A stretch of 64,000 nt of DNA. Source: an uncultured Collinsella sp. (GTDB lineage: Bacteria; Actinomycetota; Coriobacteriia; Coriobacteriales; Coriobacteriaceae). Shown piece after piece: positions 25,543 to 34,096 of this stretch (the first letter of the stretch is position 1; the number at the start of each line of letters is the position of its first letter). The notes below the pieces were generated by a model that was not told where the DNA came from, did not search any database, and saw nothing but the letters and a program-made list of their open reading frames with translations. The position numbers and the translations under genes were made by a program. The DNA is taken from the NCBI GenBank assembly GCA_958413895.1, contig CATYVQ010000009.1:44162-108161 (forward strand), read 5' to 3'.

Positions 25543-26586
25543 ATGACTTCTAATATTGATGCTTCTCTAGGGGAGACGCTCTCCTATATCGCAGGACAGC
25601 TTAAGACGCTGACTTCTATTGCTTCGCCTACCGGCTATACCCGTGCGGCGACTGATTATCTAATGGAGACCCTGCGCGATATGGGATTTGGCCCCGAGCG
25701 TTCCAATAAGGGTAACGTGCTCGTTGAGCTTGGTGGCGAGGGTGAGCCGCTCGTACTGGCGAGCCATGTCGATACCCTGGGCGCCATGGTGCGTTCCATT
25801 AAGGACAATGGTCGCCTGCGCCCCACGACGCTCGGCGGGCACCAGTGGTCTACGGCCGATGGAGAGAACTGCACCGTCTACACGCGCGACGGCAATGTCT
25901 ACACGGGCGTGGTTCTTAACACCGAGCCTTCGGCGCATGTGGCCGATGAGCCGGTCAAGACCATCGAGAAGAACATGGAAATCCTGCTCGACGAGAATGT
26001 CGACAGCAAGGACGACGTGCTTGAGCTGGGCATTCAGACTGGTGACATCATCGCCATGGATCCGCGTACCACGGTGACGGAGAGCGGCTACATTAAGAGT
26101 CGCTTCTTGGACGACAAGCTGTCGGCGTCGATTCTGCTGGGCTTGGCGCGTGCCGTCGCCGCTGGCGAGGTGACGCTTTCGCGCAAGGTGTCGCTGCTCT
26201 TTACCGTGTACGAGGAGGTCGGCCACGGTGGTGCCTTTGTGCCGGCCGACACGCGCGAGATGATCAGCGTGGACATGGGTTGCGTGGGCGACGACCTAGG
26301 CTGCACCGAGCGCATGGTTTCGATCTGCGCCAAGGATTCGGGCGGTCCGTACAATTACGACCTGGTGACCACGCTATCCAATATCGCGCGCGAGCTCGAG
26401 CTTGATTACGCCATCGACGTGTACCCGCATTACGGCTCGGACGTTGAGGCCACGCTTTCTGCCGGCTACGACATCCGTCACGGTCTGATCGGTCCCGGCG
26501 TGTACGCGAGCCACAACTACGAGCGCAGCCACATCGACGGTGTGCGCAACACCTACGAGCTGGTTCGCGCCTACGTTCAGCGCTAG
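25543..26586 (+). CDS. M42 family metallopeptidase (glutamyl aminopeptidase / endoglucanase-like)
   Basis: A 347-residue cytoplasmic di-metal aminopeptidase. M42 signatures: the first metal histidine and aspartate in ASHVDTLGAMV, the bridging aspartate in KSRFLDDKLS, the catalytic Glu pair in VYEEVGHGG, and later DMGCVGDD and the closing histidine in GPGVYASHNYERSH. Members of this family trim N-terminal residues from peptides and often form large tetrahedral assemblies. The ATG at 25543 has GGAAGG six bases upstream; the ATG six bases earlier would place the ribosome site against the start codon. The gene stands alone. Confidence 0.9.
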   Translation: MTSNIDASLGETLSYIAGQLKTLTSIASPTGYTRAATDYLMETLRDMGFGPERSNKGNVLVELGGEGEPLVLASHVDTLGAMVRSIKDNGRLRPTTLGGHQWSTADGENCTVYTRDGNVYTGVVLNTEPSAHVADEPVKTIEKNMEILLDENVDSKDDVLELGIQTGDIIAMDPRTTVTESGYIKSRFLDDKLSASILLGLARAVAAGEVTLSRKVSLLFTVYEEVGHGGAFVPADTREMISVDMGCVGDDLGCTERMVSICAKDSGGPYNYDLVTTLSNIARELELDYAIDVYPHYGSDVEATLSAGYDIRHGLIGPGVYASHNYERSHIDGVRNTYELVRAYVQR

Positions 26587-26610
26587 ACGCATTTATAGCG
26601 CGTGGCAAGT

Positions 26611-26656
26611 TAAGAGCGTCCTAGCCGGTATAACGTTGCCGGCAGGGGCGCTCTTG
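26611..26656 (+). terminator. Probable terminator of the M42 peptidase gene
   Basis: AAGAGCG at 26613 and CGCTCTT at 26648 form the outer stem, with an inner GCCGG/CCGGC stem and an asymmetric loop. The stem ends in CTCTTGTG. Confidence 0.55.
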
Positions 26657-26659
26657 TGC

Positions 26660-26724
26660 GTTGCGGTGAAATAGGGACTGTTTGGCGGTTTTAAACGCTT
26701 AAACAGTCCCTATTTCACCGCAAC
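26660..26724. repeat. 65-bp GGACTGTTT palindrome, copy 1
   Basis: GTTGCGGTGAAATAGGGACT then GTTT (26660-26683) is a perfect inverted copy of 26701-26724. The 17-bp loop contains GGCGGTTTT. It lies between the convergent M42 peptidase and mnmA genes and could end transcription in both directions. A diverged copy lies at 37742-37804. Confidence 0.8.
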
Positions 26725-26741
26725 TTATGAAGGGGATGGGA

Positions 26742-27842
26742 CTACTTGATAGCTGCCGTAACGGTGCCGCCGCCCAGGACGATGTCGCCGCGGTAGATAA
26801 CGACTGCTTGGCCGGGGGCGATGGCTCGCTGCGGCTCGTCAAAAGTCAGCAGCATTTGCCCGTCTTCGCCGCGCGTAAGGGTCGCTGCCTGGTCTTTCTG
26901 ACGGTAGCGGTACTTGGCACCTACGCGAATGCCACCGGACGTGAGCTCTGCCTCCATGCGATCGGCAGGGGTGCTCCAGATCCAGTCATTGGCCGTGAGC
27001 GCCGCGGCGGTCAGGTCCTCTGCCTCGCCCAGATGCACGGTGTTGTTGACGGCGTCGACGCCCGTTACGTACACGGGGTGCGCCATCGCGACGCCCAGGC
27101 CCTTGCGCTGGCCTATGGTATAGCGCAGCGCGCCGTTATGGCGTCCGACCACGCTGCCGTCGCGCCACACAATGTCGCCCGGTGCAGCGGGATGTCCGCA
27201 GCGGCGCTCGATATAGCCTGCGTAGTCGCCGTCCGCGATAAAGCAGATGTCCTCGCTCTCGGCCTTCTTGGCGTTGATGAAGCACTGCTCGGCGGCAATG
27301 CGGCGCACGTCGCGCTCTTTGTCCAGCCCGGCCAGCGGAAAGATCGTGCGCGACAGCCGCTCCTGCGTGAGCGAATACAAAAAGTAACTCTGGTCCTTTT
27401 TGGGGTCCTCGCCGCGATGCAGCTGCCAGGTGCCGTCGGGCGCCTGGCTCGTTTTGGCATAGTGGCCTGTGGCGATGTAGTCGCAGCCCATATCGAGTGC
27501 CGCATCGAGCAGCGCGCCAAACTTAATATGGCGGTTGCAGATGATGCACGGGTTGGGCGTCAGCCCCTCCTGGTAGGCGGTCACGAAGCGCTCGATAACA
27601 TTGCGGTCGAAGGTCTGCTGTAGGTCGAGCACATGGTGGGGTATCCCCAGGCGCTCGGCGACGGCCTTTGCATCGGCGATGTCGCGATCGACCTTACTCA
27701 TGCCCGTGACGGGATCGGGCGCGGGACAGGTGAGGCGCATGGTGGCGCCGACGCATTCGTAGCCCTGGCTTTTGAGCAGGTACGCAGTCACGCTGGAATC
27801 GACGCCGCCGCTCATGGCGACGAGCACGCGCTTGTTGTGCAT
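26742..27842 (-). CDS. mnmA: tRNA-specific 2-thiouridylase MnmA
   Basis: A 366-residue enzyme that thiolates uridine 34 of tRNAs for Lys, Glu and Gln. The PP-loop AMSGGVDSSVTAYLL is near the N-terminus. The first catalytic cysteine is in TPNPCIICNRHIKFG and the second in ESEDICFIADGD; TGHYAK is also typical. The C-terminal beta-barrel is complete (VIYRGDIVLGGGTV). AAGGAGAACCTCCCC precedes the ATG at 27842, so the longer upstream frame is rejected. A sulfur donor gene (cysteine desulfurase) is not adjacent, but cysK and an Rrf2 regulator are nearby. Confidence 0.95.
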   Translation of the reverse strand: MHNKRVLVAMSGGVDSSVTAYLLKSQGYECVGATMRLTCPAPDPVTGMSKVDRDIADAKAVAERLGIPHHVLDLQQTFDRNVIERFVTAYQEGLTPNPCIICNRHIKFGALLDAALDMGCDYIATGHYAKTSQAPDGTWQLHRGEDPKKDQSYFLYSLTQERLSRTIFPLAGLDKERDVRRIAAEQCFINAKKAESEDICFIADGDYAGYIERRCGHPAAPGDIVWRDGSVVGRHNGALRYTIGQRKGLGVAMAHPVYVTGVDAVNNTVHLGEAEDLTAAALTANDWIWSTPADRMEAELTSGGIRVGAKYRYRQKDQAATLTRGEDGQMLLTFDEPQRAIAPGQAVVIYRGDIVLGGGTVTAAIK

Positions 27843-27870
27843 GGGGAGGTTCTCCTTGGTGGCATGTGGC

Positions 27871-27910
27871 CAAAAAAGAAAAGCGGCGCGGGAGGCTGGT
27901 TCCGCGCCGC
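27871..27910 (-). terminator. Rho-independent terminator downstream of cysK
   Basis: GCGGCGCGG (27883-27891) pairs with CCGCGCCGC (27902-27910). Read on the minus strand it is followed by TTTTCTTTTTTG. It separates cysK from mnmA. Confidence 0.88.
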
Positions 27911-28021
27911 AGACATTGTAGCAAGTTCGGACGTCTCGTGGGACACCCTGATGGGATGGGCTCAGGCTACCGGGAGAGGGGAGACCGGTTCGCCCTGGGC
28001 TCAACCTATGGGCGACGGGCC

Positions 28022-28960
<939 letters not shown>

Positions 28961-29018
28961 GGTGAACCTCCAAAGTGTTCAAGTTGCTGGTTGCCGTGTG
29001 GTTTCACGGTGCGTGTAG

Positions 29019-29058
29019 CAGCTAAACCCATAAACCTTATAGGTTGTTCGTTTAGCTG
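29019..29058 (-). promoter_or_regulatory. Inverted repeat at the start of the cysK leader
   Basis: CAGCTAAAC (29019-29027) is a perfect inverted copy of GTTTAGCTG (29050-29058), enclosing a second dyad (AACCTTATAGGTT, 29033-29045). It begins within a few bases of the predicted transcription start. It could be a regulator-binding dyad or an RNA hairpin at the 5' end. Confidence 0.55.
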
Positions 29059-29067
29059 TTGGGAAGC

Positions 29068-29096
29068 ATACTAGACACTAAAGCCTAGTAATGCAA
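29068..29096 (-). promoter_or_regulatory. Predicted cysK promoter
   Basis: On the minus strand TTGCAT (-35, 29091-29096) and TAGTAT (-10, 29068-29073) are separated by exactly 17 bp. The spacer contains a CTAG...CTAG dyad that an Rrf2-type protein could bind. Confidence 0.6.
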
Positions 29097-29213
29097 TAGG
29101 AAATAGAAGATTATTACGAGCTGATTAACCATCTTGACCGGAACGGGTATTTTCAAAACCAATTTTTCGGCTAGAATTTCTACGGACTAAATGACCGAAA
29201 GGCAGCACTATAC

Positions 29214-29642
29214 ATGTTGGTTTCTACAAAGGGCAGATATGCCCTGCGCGTTATGGTCGATCTGGCCGAGCACCAGGCGGCCGGTCGCATCCCGCTCAAA
29301 GAGATCGCGGCGCGACAGGGGATTTCCGAGAAATATCTCGAGAACATCTTGGCTACGCTCGTGCGCGCCAACATGCTTTCGGGCATGCGCGGCAAGGGCG
29401 GCGGCTACGTGCTCACGCGCCCGCCCGAGCAGTACACGGTGGGCGAGATCCTGCGCCTGACCGAGGGCAGTCTGGCACCGGTTGCATGCCTGGATGGCGA
29501 CTGCAAGGGCTGCTCACGCTCGGATGAGTGCCCCACGCTCGACGTGTGGAAGAACCTGGACAAGCTCATCAACGACTACCTCGACGGTGTGACACTCGAT
29601 CAACTTGTCGCTCCCAACCATGGCTACGACTACGTCATCTAA
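29214..29642 (+). CDS. Rrf2-family transcriptional regulator (IscR/CymR-like)
   Basis: A 142-residue winged-helix regulator. The N-terminus MLVSTKGRYALRVMVDLAEH and the recognition region ISEKYLENILATLVRANML are typical of Rrf2 proteins, followed by the wing MRGKGGGYVL. Cysteines at CLDGDCKGC and DECPTL lie where IscR-like members bind an iron-sulfur cluster, although CymR-type members also act without one. It is divergent from cysK, so control of cysteine synthesis is the leading inference. GAAAGG lies 10 bases before the ATG. A TAGAAT at 29172 is a plausible -10. Confidence 0.9.
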   Translation: MLVSTKGRYALRVMVDLAEHQAAGRIPLKEIAARQGISEKYLENILATLVRANMLSGMRGKGGGYVLTRPPEQYTVGEILRLTEGSLAPVACLDGDCKGCSRSDECPTLDVWKNLDKLINDYLDGVTLDQLVAPNHGYDYVI

Positions 29643-29652
29643 CCCACACCTG

Positions 29653-29677
29653 CCATTTGGGGACGGGGTAGAAATGG
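29653..29677 (+). repeat. GGGACGG-core palindromic repeat after the Rrf2 gene
   Basis: CCATTT (29653-29658) and AAATGG (29672-29677) are inverted arms around GGGGACGGGGTAG, sharing the core with copies at 22660, 41725 and 19098. Confidence 0.5.
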
Positions 29678-29710
29678 TAGATTCTCTCGCCCTTTGAGAC
29701 TTGACAAATA

Positions 29711-29750
29711 AGAAGGCCGCCCATTTTTGCGATGGGCGGCCTTCGTTTTG
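29711..29750. terminator. Bidirectional terminator between convergent genes
   Basis: GAAGGCCGCCCA (29712-29723) pairs with TGGGCGGCCTTC (29733-29744). It is followed by GTTTTG on the plus strand and by TTATTTG on the minus strand, so it can serve both the Rrf2 gene and the holin-like gene. Confidence 0.88.
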
Positions 29751-29784
29751 GGCTGTTGAGACGGGCACGGCCGGAATGGCCGTT

Positions 29785-30150
29785 TTAGTCCTCGGCGATG
29801 CTGTCGAGGATGCTGCGCGTGATGGATACCAGGATACTGCCCATAAAGGCCGATCCAAAGCTGGCGATGGAGATGCCCGCGCCCAGCAGATTGACCGACA
29901 GGTAGCTGGCCAGCTCGAGCATAAAGCTGTTGACTACGAGCTGAAAAACACCAAGCGTAATAATAGTGAGCGGCAGTGAGATGACGGTCAGGAACGGTTT
30001 GACGAACGAATCGACAATGTTCAGGAACAGTCCCACAAAGGCAAAGCAGACCCAGGTCTCGGCAAAGCCGAAGGGTTGGATACCGGGGACGAGGAACGTG
30101 GCGATCGCGATGGCGATCGAGGTGAAGAGCCAGTTAAGCATAAAGCGCAT
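29785..30150 (-). CDS. Phage holin family 4 / YvlD-like small membrane protein
   Basis: A 121-residue protein with four hydrophobic helices and very few charged residues. The helices include LFTSIAIAIATFLVPGIQPF and SLPLTIITLGVFQLVVNSFM. This is the Mycobacterial four-TMS holin / YvlD family, usually housekeeping membrane proteins of unknown role rather than true phage holins. No phage genes surround it. AAAGGATTCACGCC precedes the ATG. Confidence 0.88.
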   Translation of the reverse strand: MRFMLNWLFTSIAIAIATFLVPGIQPFGFAETWVCFAFVGLFLNIVDSFVKPFLTVISLPLTIITLGVFQLVVNSFMLELASYLSVNLLGAGISIASFGSAFMGSILVSITRSILDSIAED

Positions 30151-30474
30151 GGCGTGAATCCTTTCTTGCGCCGGGATTGCTGGCGTCGCGTGAAGCGGCT
30201 TACGGCGGCGACCTGGATGGTTGCGCGGGCGCGCCGCGGTGTTTGGGCGCCCATTGTCTCAAATATTCGTGGAGCTTACGTGCGCATATGGTTTCTAAAC
30301 GGCGTTCGTCCTGAAAAACGCGCCGCTGGCAGAGAGTCTTGTCGCTTTAGTTTGGTGGTGTGCTACACTGCTACGGGCAAAAGCCACAGGCGTTGCCCTA
30401 TTGCATAGAACGGGTGAACGATGCCCGATGTCAGTATCAACTTCGATGCCTTTTGGCGGGTTTGGCGGTGATCG
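30151..30474. other. 324-bp divergent intergenic region
   Basis: Lies between the holin-like gene (minus) and the TrpR-like gene (plus). No credible gene was seen. A TACACT at about 30363 could be the -10 of the TrpR-like gene, but no good -35 is spaced correctly. No conserved RNA was recognised. Confidence 0.4.
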
Positions 30475-30774
30475 ATGAATATCGAGAACATGTTTGACAA
30501 GCCTGATGTCAAGCAGCTGGTCCACGCATTTAGCCTTTTGGACGACGAGAAGGATATCCAAGCGTTTTTGACCGATATCTGCACGCCGCGCGAGATTTGC
30601 GACCTTTCTCAGCGTTTGCAGGTTGCGCGCTATTTGGACGAGGGCGAGCCTTATGTTGAGGTTCAGGCCCGTACCGGCGCTTCGTCCACCACGGTGAGCC
30701 GCGTTTCAAAGGCGCTGAACGGCGAGTACGGTGGCTACCGCAAGATCCTCATTAAGTTGGAGGATGGCGAGTAG
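30475..30774 (+). CDS. YerC/YecD-type TrpR-related DNA-binding protein
   Basis: A 99-residue all-helical protein. LLDDEKDIQAFLTDICTPRE followed by LSQRLQVARYLDEGEPYVEV and the helix-turn-helix TGASSTTVSRVSKALNGEYG match the TrpR/YerC/YecD family. TrpR itself represses tryptophan genes, but YerC-type members have no established ligand and no trp genes are near. A weak GGCGGTG precedes the ATG. A hairpin with a T6 run follows at 30801. Confidence 0.88.
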   Translation: MNIENMFDKPDVKQLVHAFSLLDDEKDIQAFLTDICTPREICDLSQRLQVARYLDEGEPYVEVQARTGASSTTVSRVSKALNGEYGGYRKILIKLEDGE

Positions 30775-30800
30775 GCCAGCGACAACATTGAATTACGAAG

Positions 30801-30826
30801 AACCGTCCCTCCGGGGGCGGTTTTTT
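30801..30826 (+). terminator. Rho-independent terminator of the TrpR-like gene
   Basis: AACCGTCCC (30801-30809) pairs with GGGGCGGTT with minor asymmetry, followed by TTTTT. Its T-run abuts the palindromic repeat at 30826. Confidence 0.75.
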
Positions 30827-30910
30827 GATCCCTTGGGGACGGAGGAAAACGGATCACCGGGTTAGACTGACCCCCACTGTGATCCATTTTCCTCCGTCCC
30901 CAAGGGATCA
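30826..30910. repeat. Inverted pair of GGGACGG-core repeats
   Basis: TGATCCCTTGGGGACGGAGG (start of 30826-30857) and TCCTCCGTCCCCAAGGGATCA at the end of 30880-30910 are inverted copies with one mismatch, 22 bp apart. Each unit alone has TGATCC/GGATCA ends. Single copies of the same unit flank the antitoxin gene at 19098 and 19496. Confidence 0.8.
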
Positions 30911-30994
30911 AATCTGTTGGCGTGGGGCAAATCTGTCCGCGTGGGCGGGTAGGATGGATGCATTGATTATTGCGAACAGTTTGAGCGGAGGACC

Positions 30995-33900
30995 ATGCCT
31001 GTTCGAATCTATACCACCAATGCCGGCACGGATTTGAGCGATGCCGAGTCGGCGCTGCTTGCCGACCTTATTGCCCGTCACGGGCGTGCCGTGTTGCTGG
31101 CACCAACGTTTGCCGAGCTCGACCTGTGCCGTCATGATGCGGCGGAAGCCGGCGTTTCGCTGGGTATCGACTACAAGACGCCCACATCGTGGCTTCGCTC
31201 GCTTTGGGAGCTTTTGGGCGACGGGCGCGGTTTCGTCGACAACCTGCAGCGCCAGATGCTGTTTTCGGACATGGTCACGCGCCTCGATGATGCCGACCTG
31301 CAGCCGCTTTCGCGCAGCCAGGGCACGGTGCGCATGCTCGCGCGCATGGCCCGCGATGTGCTGCCGGGCGTAGCGGGGACGGGTGCCGAGCGCTGCTGCG
31401 GCGACGTTTGCCGTCCCGATCCCAAGAGCGACGCCGAGGCTCGCGTATTCGAGCTTTTGCGTGCCTACGCGGGCGGTTTGGACCGTCGAGATATGGTCGA
31501 GCCCTGCGAGGCAGCCGACATTATGGCCGGTGCCCTGGCCGATAGCCTGCCGGCGTGCGCCCGCGCCGTATGCGTGCGCGGTATCACGTCGTTTACGCAC
31601 GGTCTGCTCGAGCTGCTGTCTGCCGTGGCGAACAATGGGGGAGAGGTCGTCGTGCTACTTGACCGCGAGCAGGCGGCGATGCGCGAGGAGCTTGCCACGG
31701 CATTTGATGCCCGCGGTGTGCTGTTTGAGATTGCGCCGCTGGGGGAGGACGCCGTCGCGTCTGATGTCGCTTGCGGGGCCGCCGCTCAGCCTGCCTTTAT
31801 TGAGGTCGCCGGCCCCCATGCCCGTGCTCATGTCTATGCGGACGCCATCGATAAGTTGGTGAAAGCGCACAAGGAGTCCAAGGCCGATAAAGCTACTGCA
31901 ACGCCCGCCGACCCTGTGCGCGTGCTCGTTGTTTCTGCTCGGGCATCCCAGCTGTTCGGTGAGCTCGCCTCTCGTCTGGCGGCGCGTCACATTGCGTCCG
32001 AGACGACCGAGTTCACGGCGTTTTCCCAGTCCATCGCGGGCAGGCAGTTTACGGCGCTCGCCAACCTGATCGAGCGTATGAAAGCCGCCGACGAGGGCAC
32101 CGCTTCCAAGACCGAGTGGTGGCCCGCTCCAGAGCTTACCGACTGGATTTATAGCCCGCTTTCGGGTACTGACGCCGCGAGCGCCCGCGGCTTCGACAAG
32201 AACATGCGCCTGTCGCGCAGCAAGACCACTGCGGGCGTCAAGAGCCTGCTGCAGAGCGTGCAGGGCCAGGTGAGGGGCGCCCGCAAGGCCGCCAGCGAAG
32301 AAAACTGGTTTAAGAACGTGCCATGCGTGGTCTCGGACGTGTTTCAGGCGCTGTGGCGCGACAAACCCGTGACGGCGCTCAAGGCCATGCTCGCCGTTGC
32401 AGAGGCGCTGCCCGATCGCGCTCTAGGCGGTCTTGACGGCCAGGCCCGTCGCCAGGCGGAGACGGCTTTGCTGCGCCATGCCATCGACATCCTTATGAAT
32501 GATGCTCGCGCGCTCGACGTGTCGCAGGCCGCGACCGTGCCGGTTCTCGACGGCGTTCGAACCAAGGTGGACAAGCGCAGTACCGCTTACGATTACGCGA
32601 CCTACGAGGTCGATCGCACGCCACGGGCACAAGTGCGCTTCGTGTCGCTTGCCGATGCGTCGGTTTTGCGTCCTGGCGGCTACGATGCCGTGCTGTTTGC
32701 CGATGTCGACCTGGACAGCTATCCGCTTTCGCACGAAGAGGGCCCGCTTGCCACATTGACGGCCGAGCTGCGCCGCGACGGCGTGTCTTTGGAGCCCGCC
32801 GCCCTGTTGCGCGTGCGCTTTGGCCGTGCGATGCAGGCGGCGAGCGGTCCGGTCGCGCTCGCCCGCGTGACGCACGATCGCCAGGCGCGCGAGTGCTACC
32901 CGGCAGCCGTATGGACCGAGCTGCGGGCACATGCCGAGGCCGCTGGCGCTGCCAAGCCCACGCGCGTGGGCGAGGGCGATATCATCGCCGACTTTGATCC
33001 CGCTGCAGGCGAAGGTTTTAGGCGCGAGCGCGTGACCTGCGAAGCTCCTCAGCATCTGAGCGATGAAGCCATTCCGTATCTGGTCCTGCGCCGTCGCGAT
33101 GGCGAGGGCGAGGACGCGCCGCTCGTGCCGCGTCTGACGTCCGCCTCGCAGATCGAGGCCTATTCTACCTGCCCACTGTGCTGGTTCGTTTCGTATCGCG
33201 TCAAGCCCCAGTCTATCGACGCGGGCTTTGGCAACATGGAGAAGGGCAACTTTGTCCACGACGTGCTGGAGCATCTGCATGCCCGTCTGCCCCAAGAGGG
33301 CATGGAGCGCGTGACGCCCGAGAACCTGCCGCGCGCACAGGAGCTGCTGCGCGAGGTCTTTGACGAGACCTTGGCCGAGCACGCCGGCAAGCGCGGTGCC
33401 GAGGGTCCGCTCGTGCCGCTCTCTCCGGTAGAGGAACGTCAGGTGGCCGAGATTCTGCCGCAGCTGGAAGGCGTGCTCGCCTACGAGTCCGAGGCACTTG
33501 CCCCCTTTGCGCCACGCTACCTTGAGTTCGCCTTTAATGAGCTTAAGGTCGAGTATGCCGGTTGGCCGCTCGGCGGGCGCATCGACCGCGTGGATGTGGA
33601 CGCCGAGAACCGCGCCGTGGTAATCGACTACAAGCATCGTTCGGGCGTTGAGGAGTTTAAGCTTGCCGACCCCACGGTGCGTGACGAGGAGACGGGCGAG
33701 GCTCCCATCGACGACCCGCGCTGGCTGCCGCCCCATACCCAAACGCTCATCTACGCGCAGGCCATGCGTCGGGCACTGGGCTTGGATACCCGTGCAGCGC
33801 TCTATTTTTCGACCAAGGGCGGCAAGCCCGCGCTGCGCGGTGCGGCGAGCGCCGAGTTGCTCGAGGAAGAGCGCGGTGACGGTCGCATCCCGGGCCTCAA

Positions 33901-34093
33901 GAAGGGCTTCCCGGGCGAGGGCGGCAGCATGGACTTCGATGCCCTGCTCGATCGCGTGGAGGCCGGCATCGCCGAGCGCCTGCGCGAGCTCGAGGCGGGC
34001 AACGTTGCCGCCGTCGACCCGGCGTCGGCTCAGGCCGCGCATGCGCGCTGCTCGTATAACCACGAAGGAACGTTTGTAAGGAGGGACGTGTAG
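30995..34093 (+). CDS. AddB-like PD-(D/E)XK exonuclease subunit
   Basis: A 1032-residue protein and the probable partner of the AddA-type helicase that starts 3 bp after its stop. The C-terminal third is a RecB-family nuclease: SQIEAYSTCPLCWFVSYRVK opens the domain, GGRIDRVDVDAENRAVVIDY then K carries the Asp and Asp-x-Lys metal and catalytic residues, and QTLIYAQAMRR follows. The N-terminus has only remnants of a helicase fold (VLLAPTFAELDL) and no Walker A motif, as in AddB or AdnA partners. The four-cysteine Fe-S staple of classical AddB is not obvious; one cysteine lies in ARCSYN near the end. GGAGGACC precedes the ATG. Role: double-strand break end resection. Confidence 0.85.
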   Translation: MPVRIYTTNAGTDLSDAESALLADLIARHGRAVLLAPTFAELDLCRHDAAEAGVSLGIDYKTPTSWLRSLWELLGDGRGFVDNLQRQMLFSDMVTRLDDADLQPLSRSQGTVRMLARMARDVLPGVAGTGAERCCGDVCRPDPKSDAEARVFELLRAYAGGLDRRDMVEPCEAADIMAGALADSLPACARAVCVRGITSFTHGLLELLSAVANNGGEVVVLLDREQAAMREELATAFDARGVLFEIAPLGEDAVASDVACGAAAQPAFIEVAGPHARAHVYADAIDKLVKAHKESKADKATATPADPVRVLVVSARASQLFGELASRLAARHIASETTEFTAFSQSIAGRQFTALANLIERMKAADEGTASKTEWWPAPELTDWIYSPLSGTDAASARGFDKNMRLSRSKTTAGVKSLLQSVQGQVRGARKAASEENWFKNVPCVVSDVFQALWRDKPVTALKAMLAVAEALPDRALGGLDGQARRQAETALLRHAIDILMNDARALDVSQAATVPVLDGVRTKVDKRSTAYDYATYEVDRTPRAQVRFVSLADASVLRPGGYDAVLFADVDLDSYPLSHEEGPLATLTAELRRDGVSLEPAALLRVRFGRAMQAASGPVALARVTHDRQARECYPAAVWTELRAHAEAAGAAKPTRVGEGDIIADFDPAAGEGFRRERVTCEAPQHLSDEAIPYLVLRRRDGEGEDAPLVPRLTSASQIEAYSTCPLCWFVSYRVKPQSIDAGFGNMEKGNFVHDVLEHLHARLPQEGMERVTPENLPRAQELLREVFDETLAEHAGKRGAEGPLVPLSPVEERQVAEILPQLEGVLAYESEALAPFAPRYLEFAFNELKVEYAGWPLGGRIDRVDVDAENRAVVIDYKHRSGVEEFKLADPTVRDEETGEAPIDDPRWLPPHTQTLIYAQAMRRALGLDTRAALYFSTKGGKPALRGAASAELLEEERGDGRIPGLKKGFPGEGGSMDFDALLDRVEAGIAERLRELEAGNVAAVDPASAQAAHARCSYNHEGTFVRRDV

Positions 34094-34096
34094 ACC

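Noticed and set aside
29785..30150. A phage remnant, suggested by the holin family name
   Set aside because: This small four-helix family is mostly chromosomal, and no phage genes, integrase or attachment sites are nearby.
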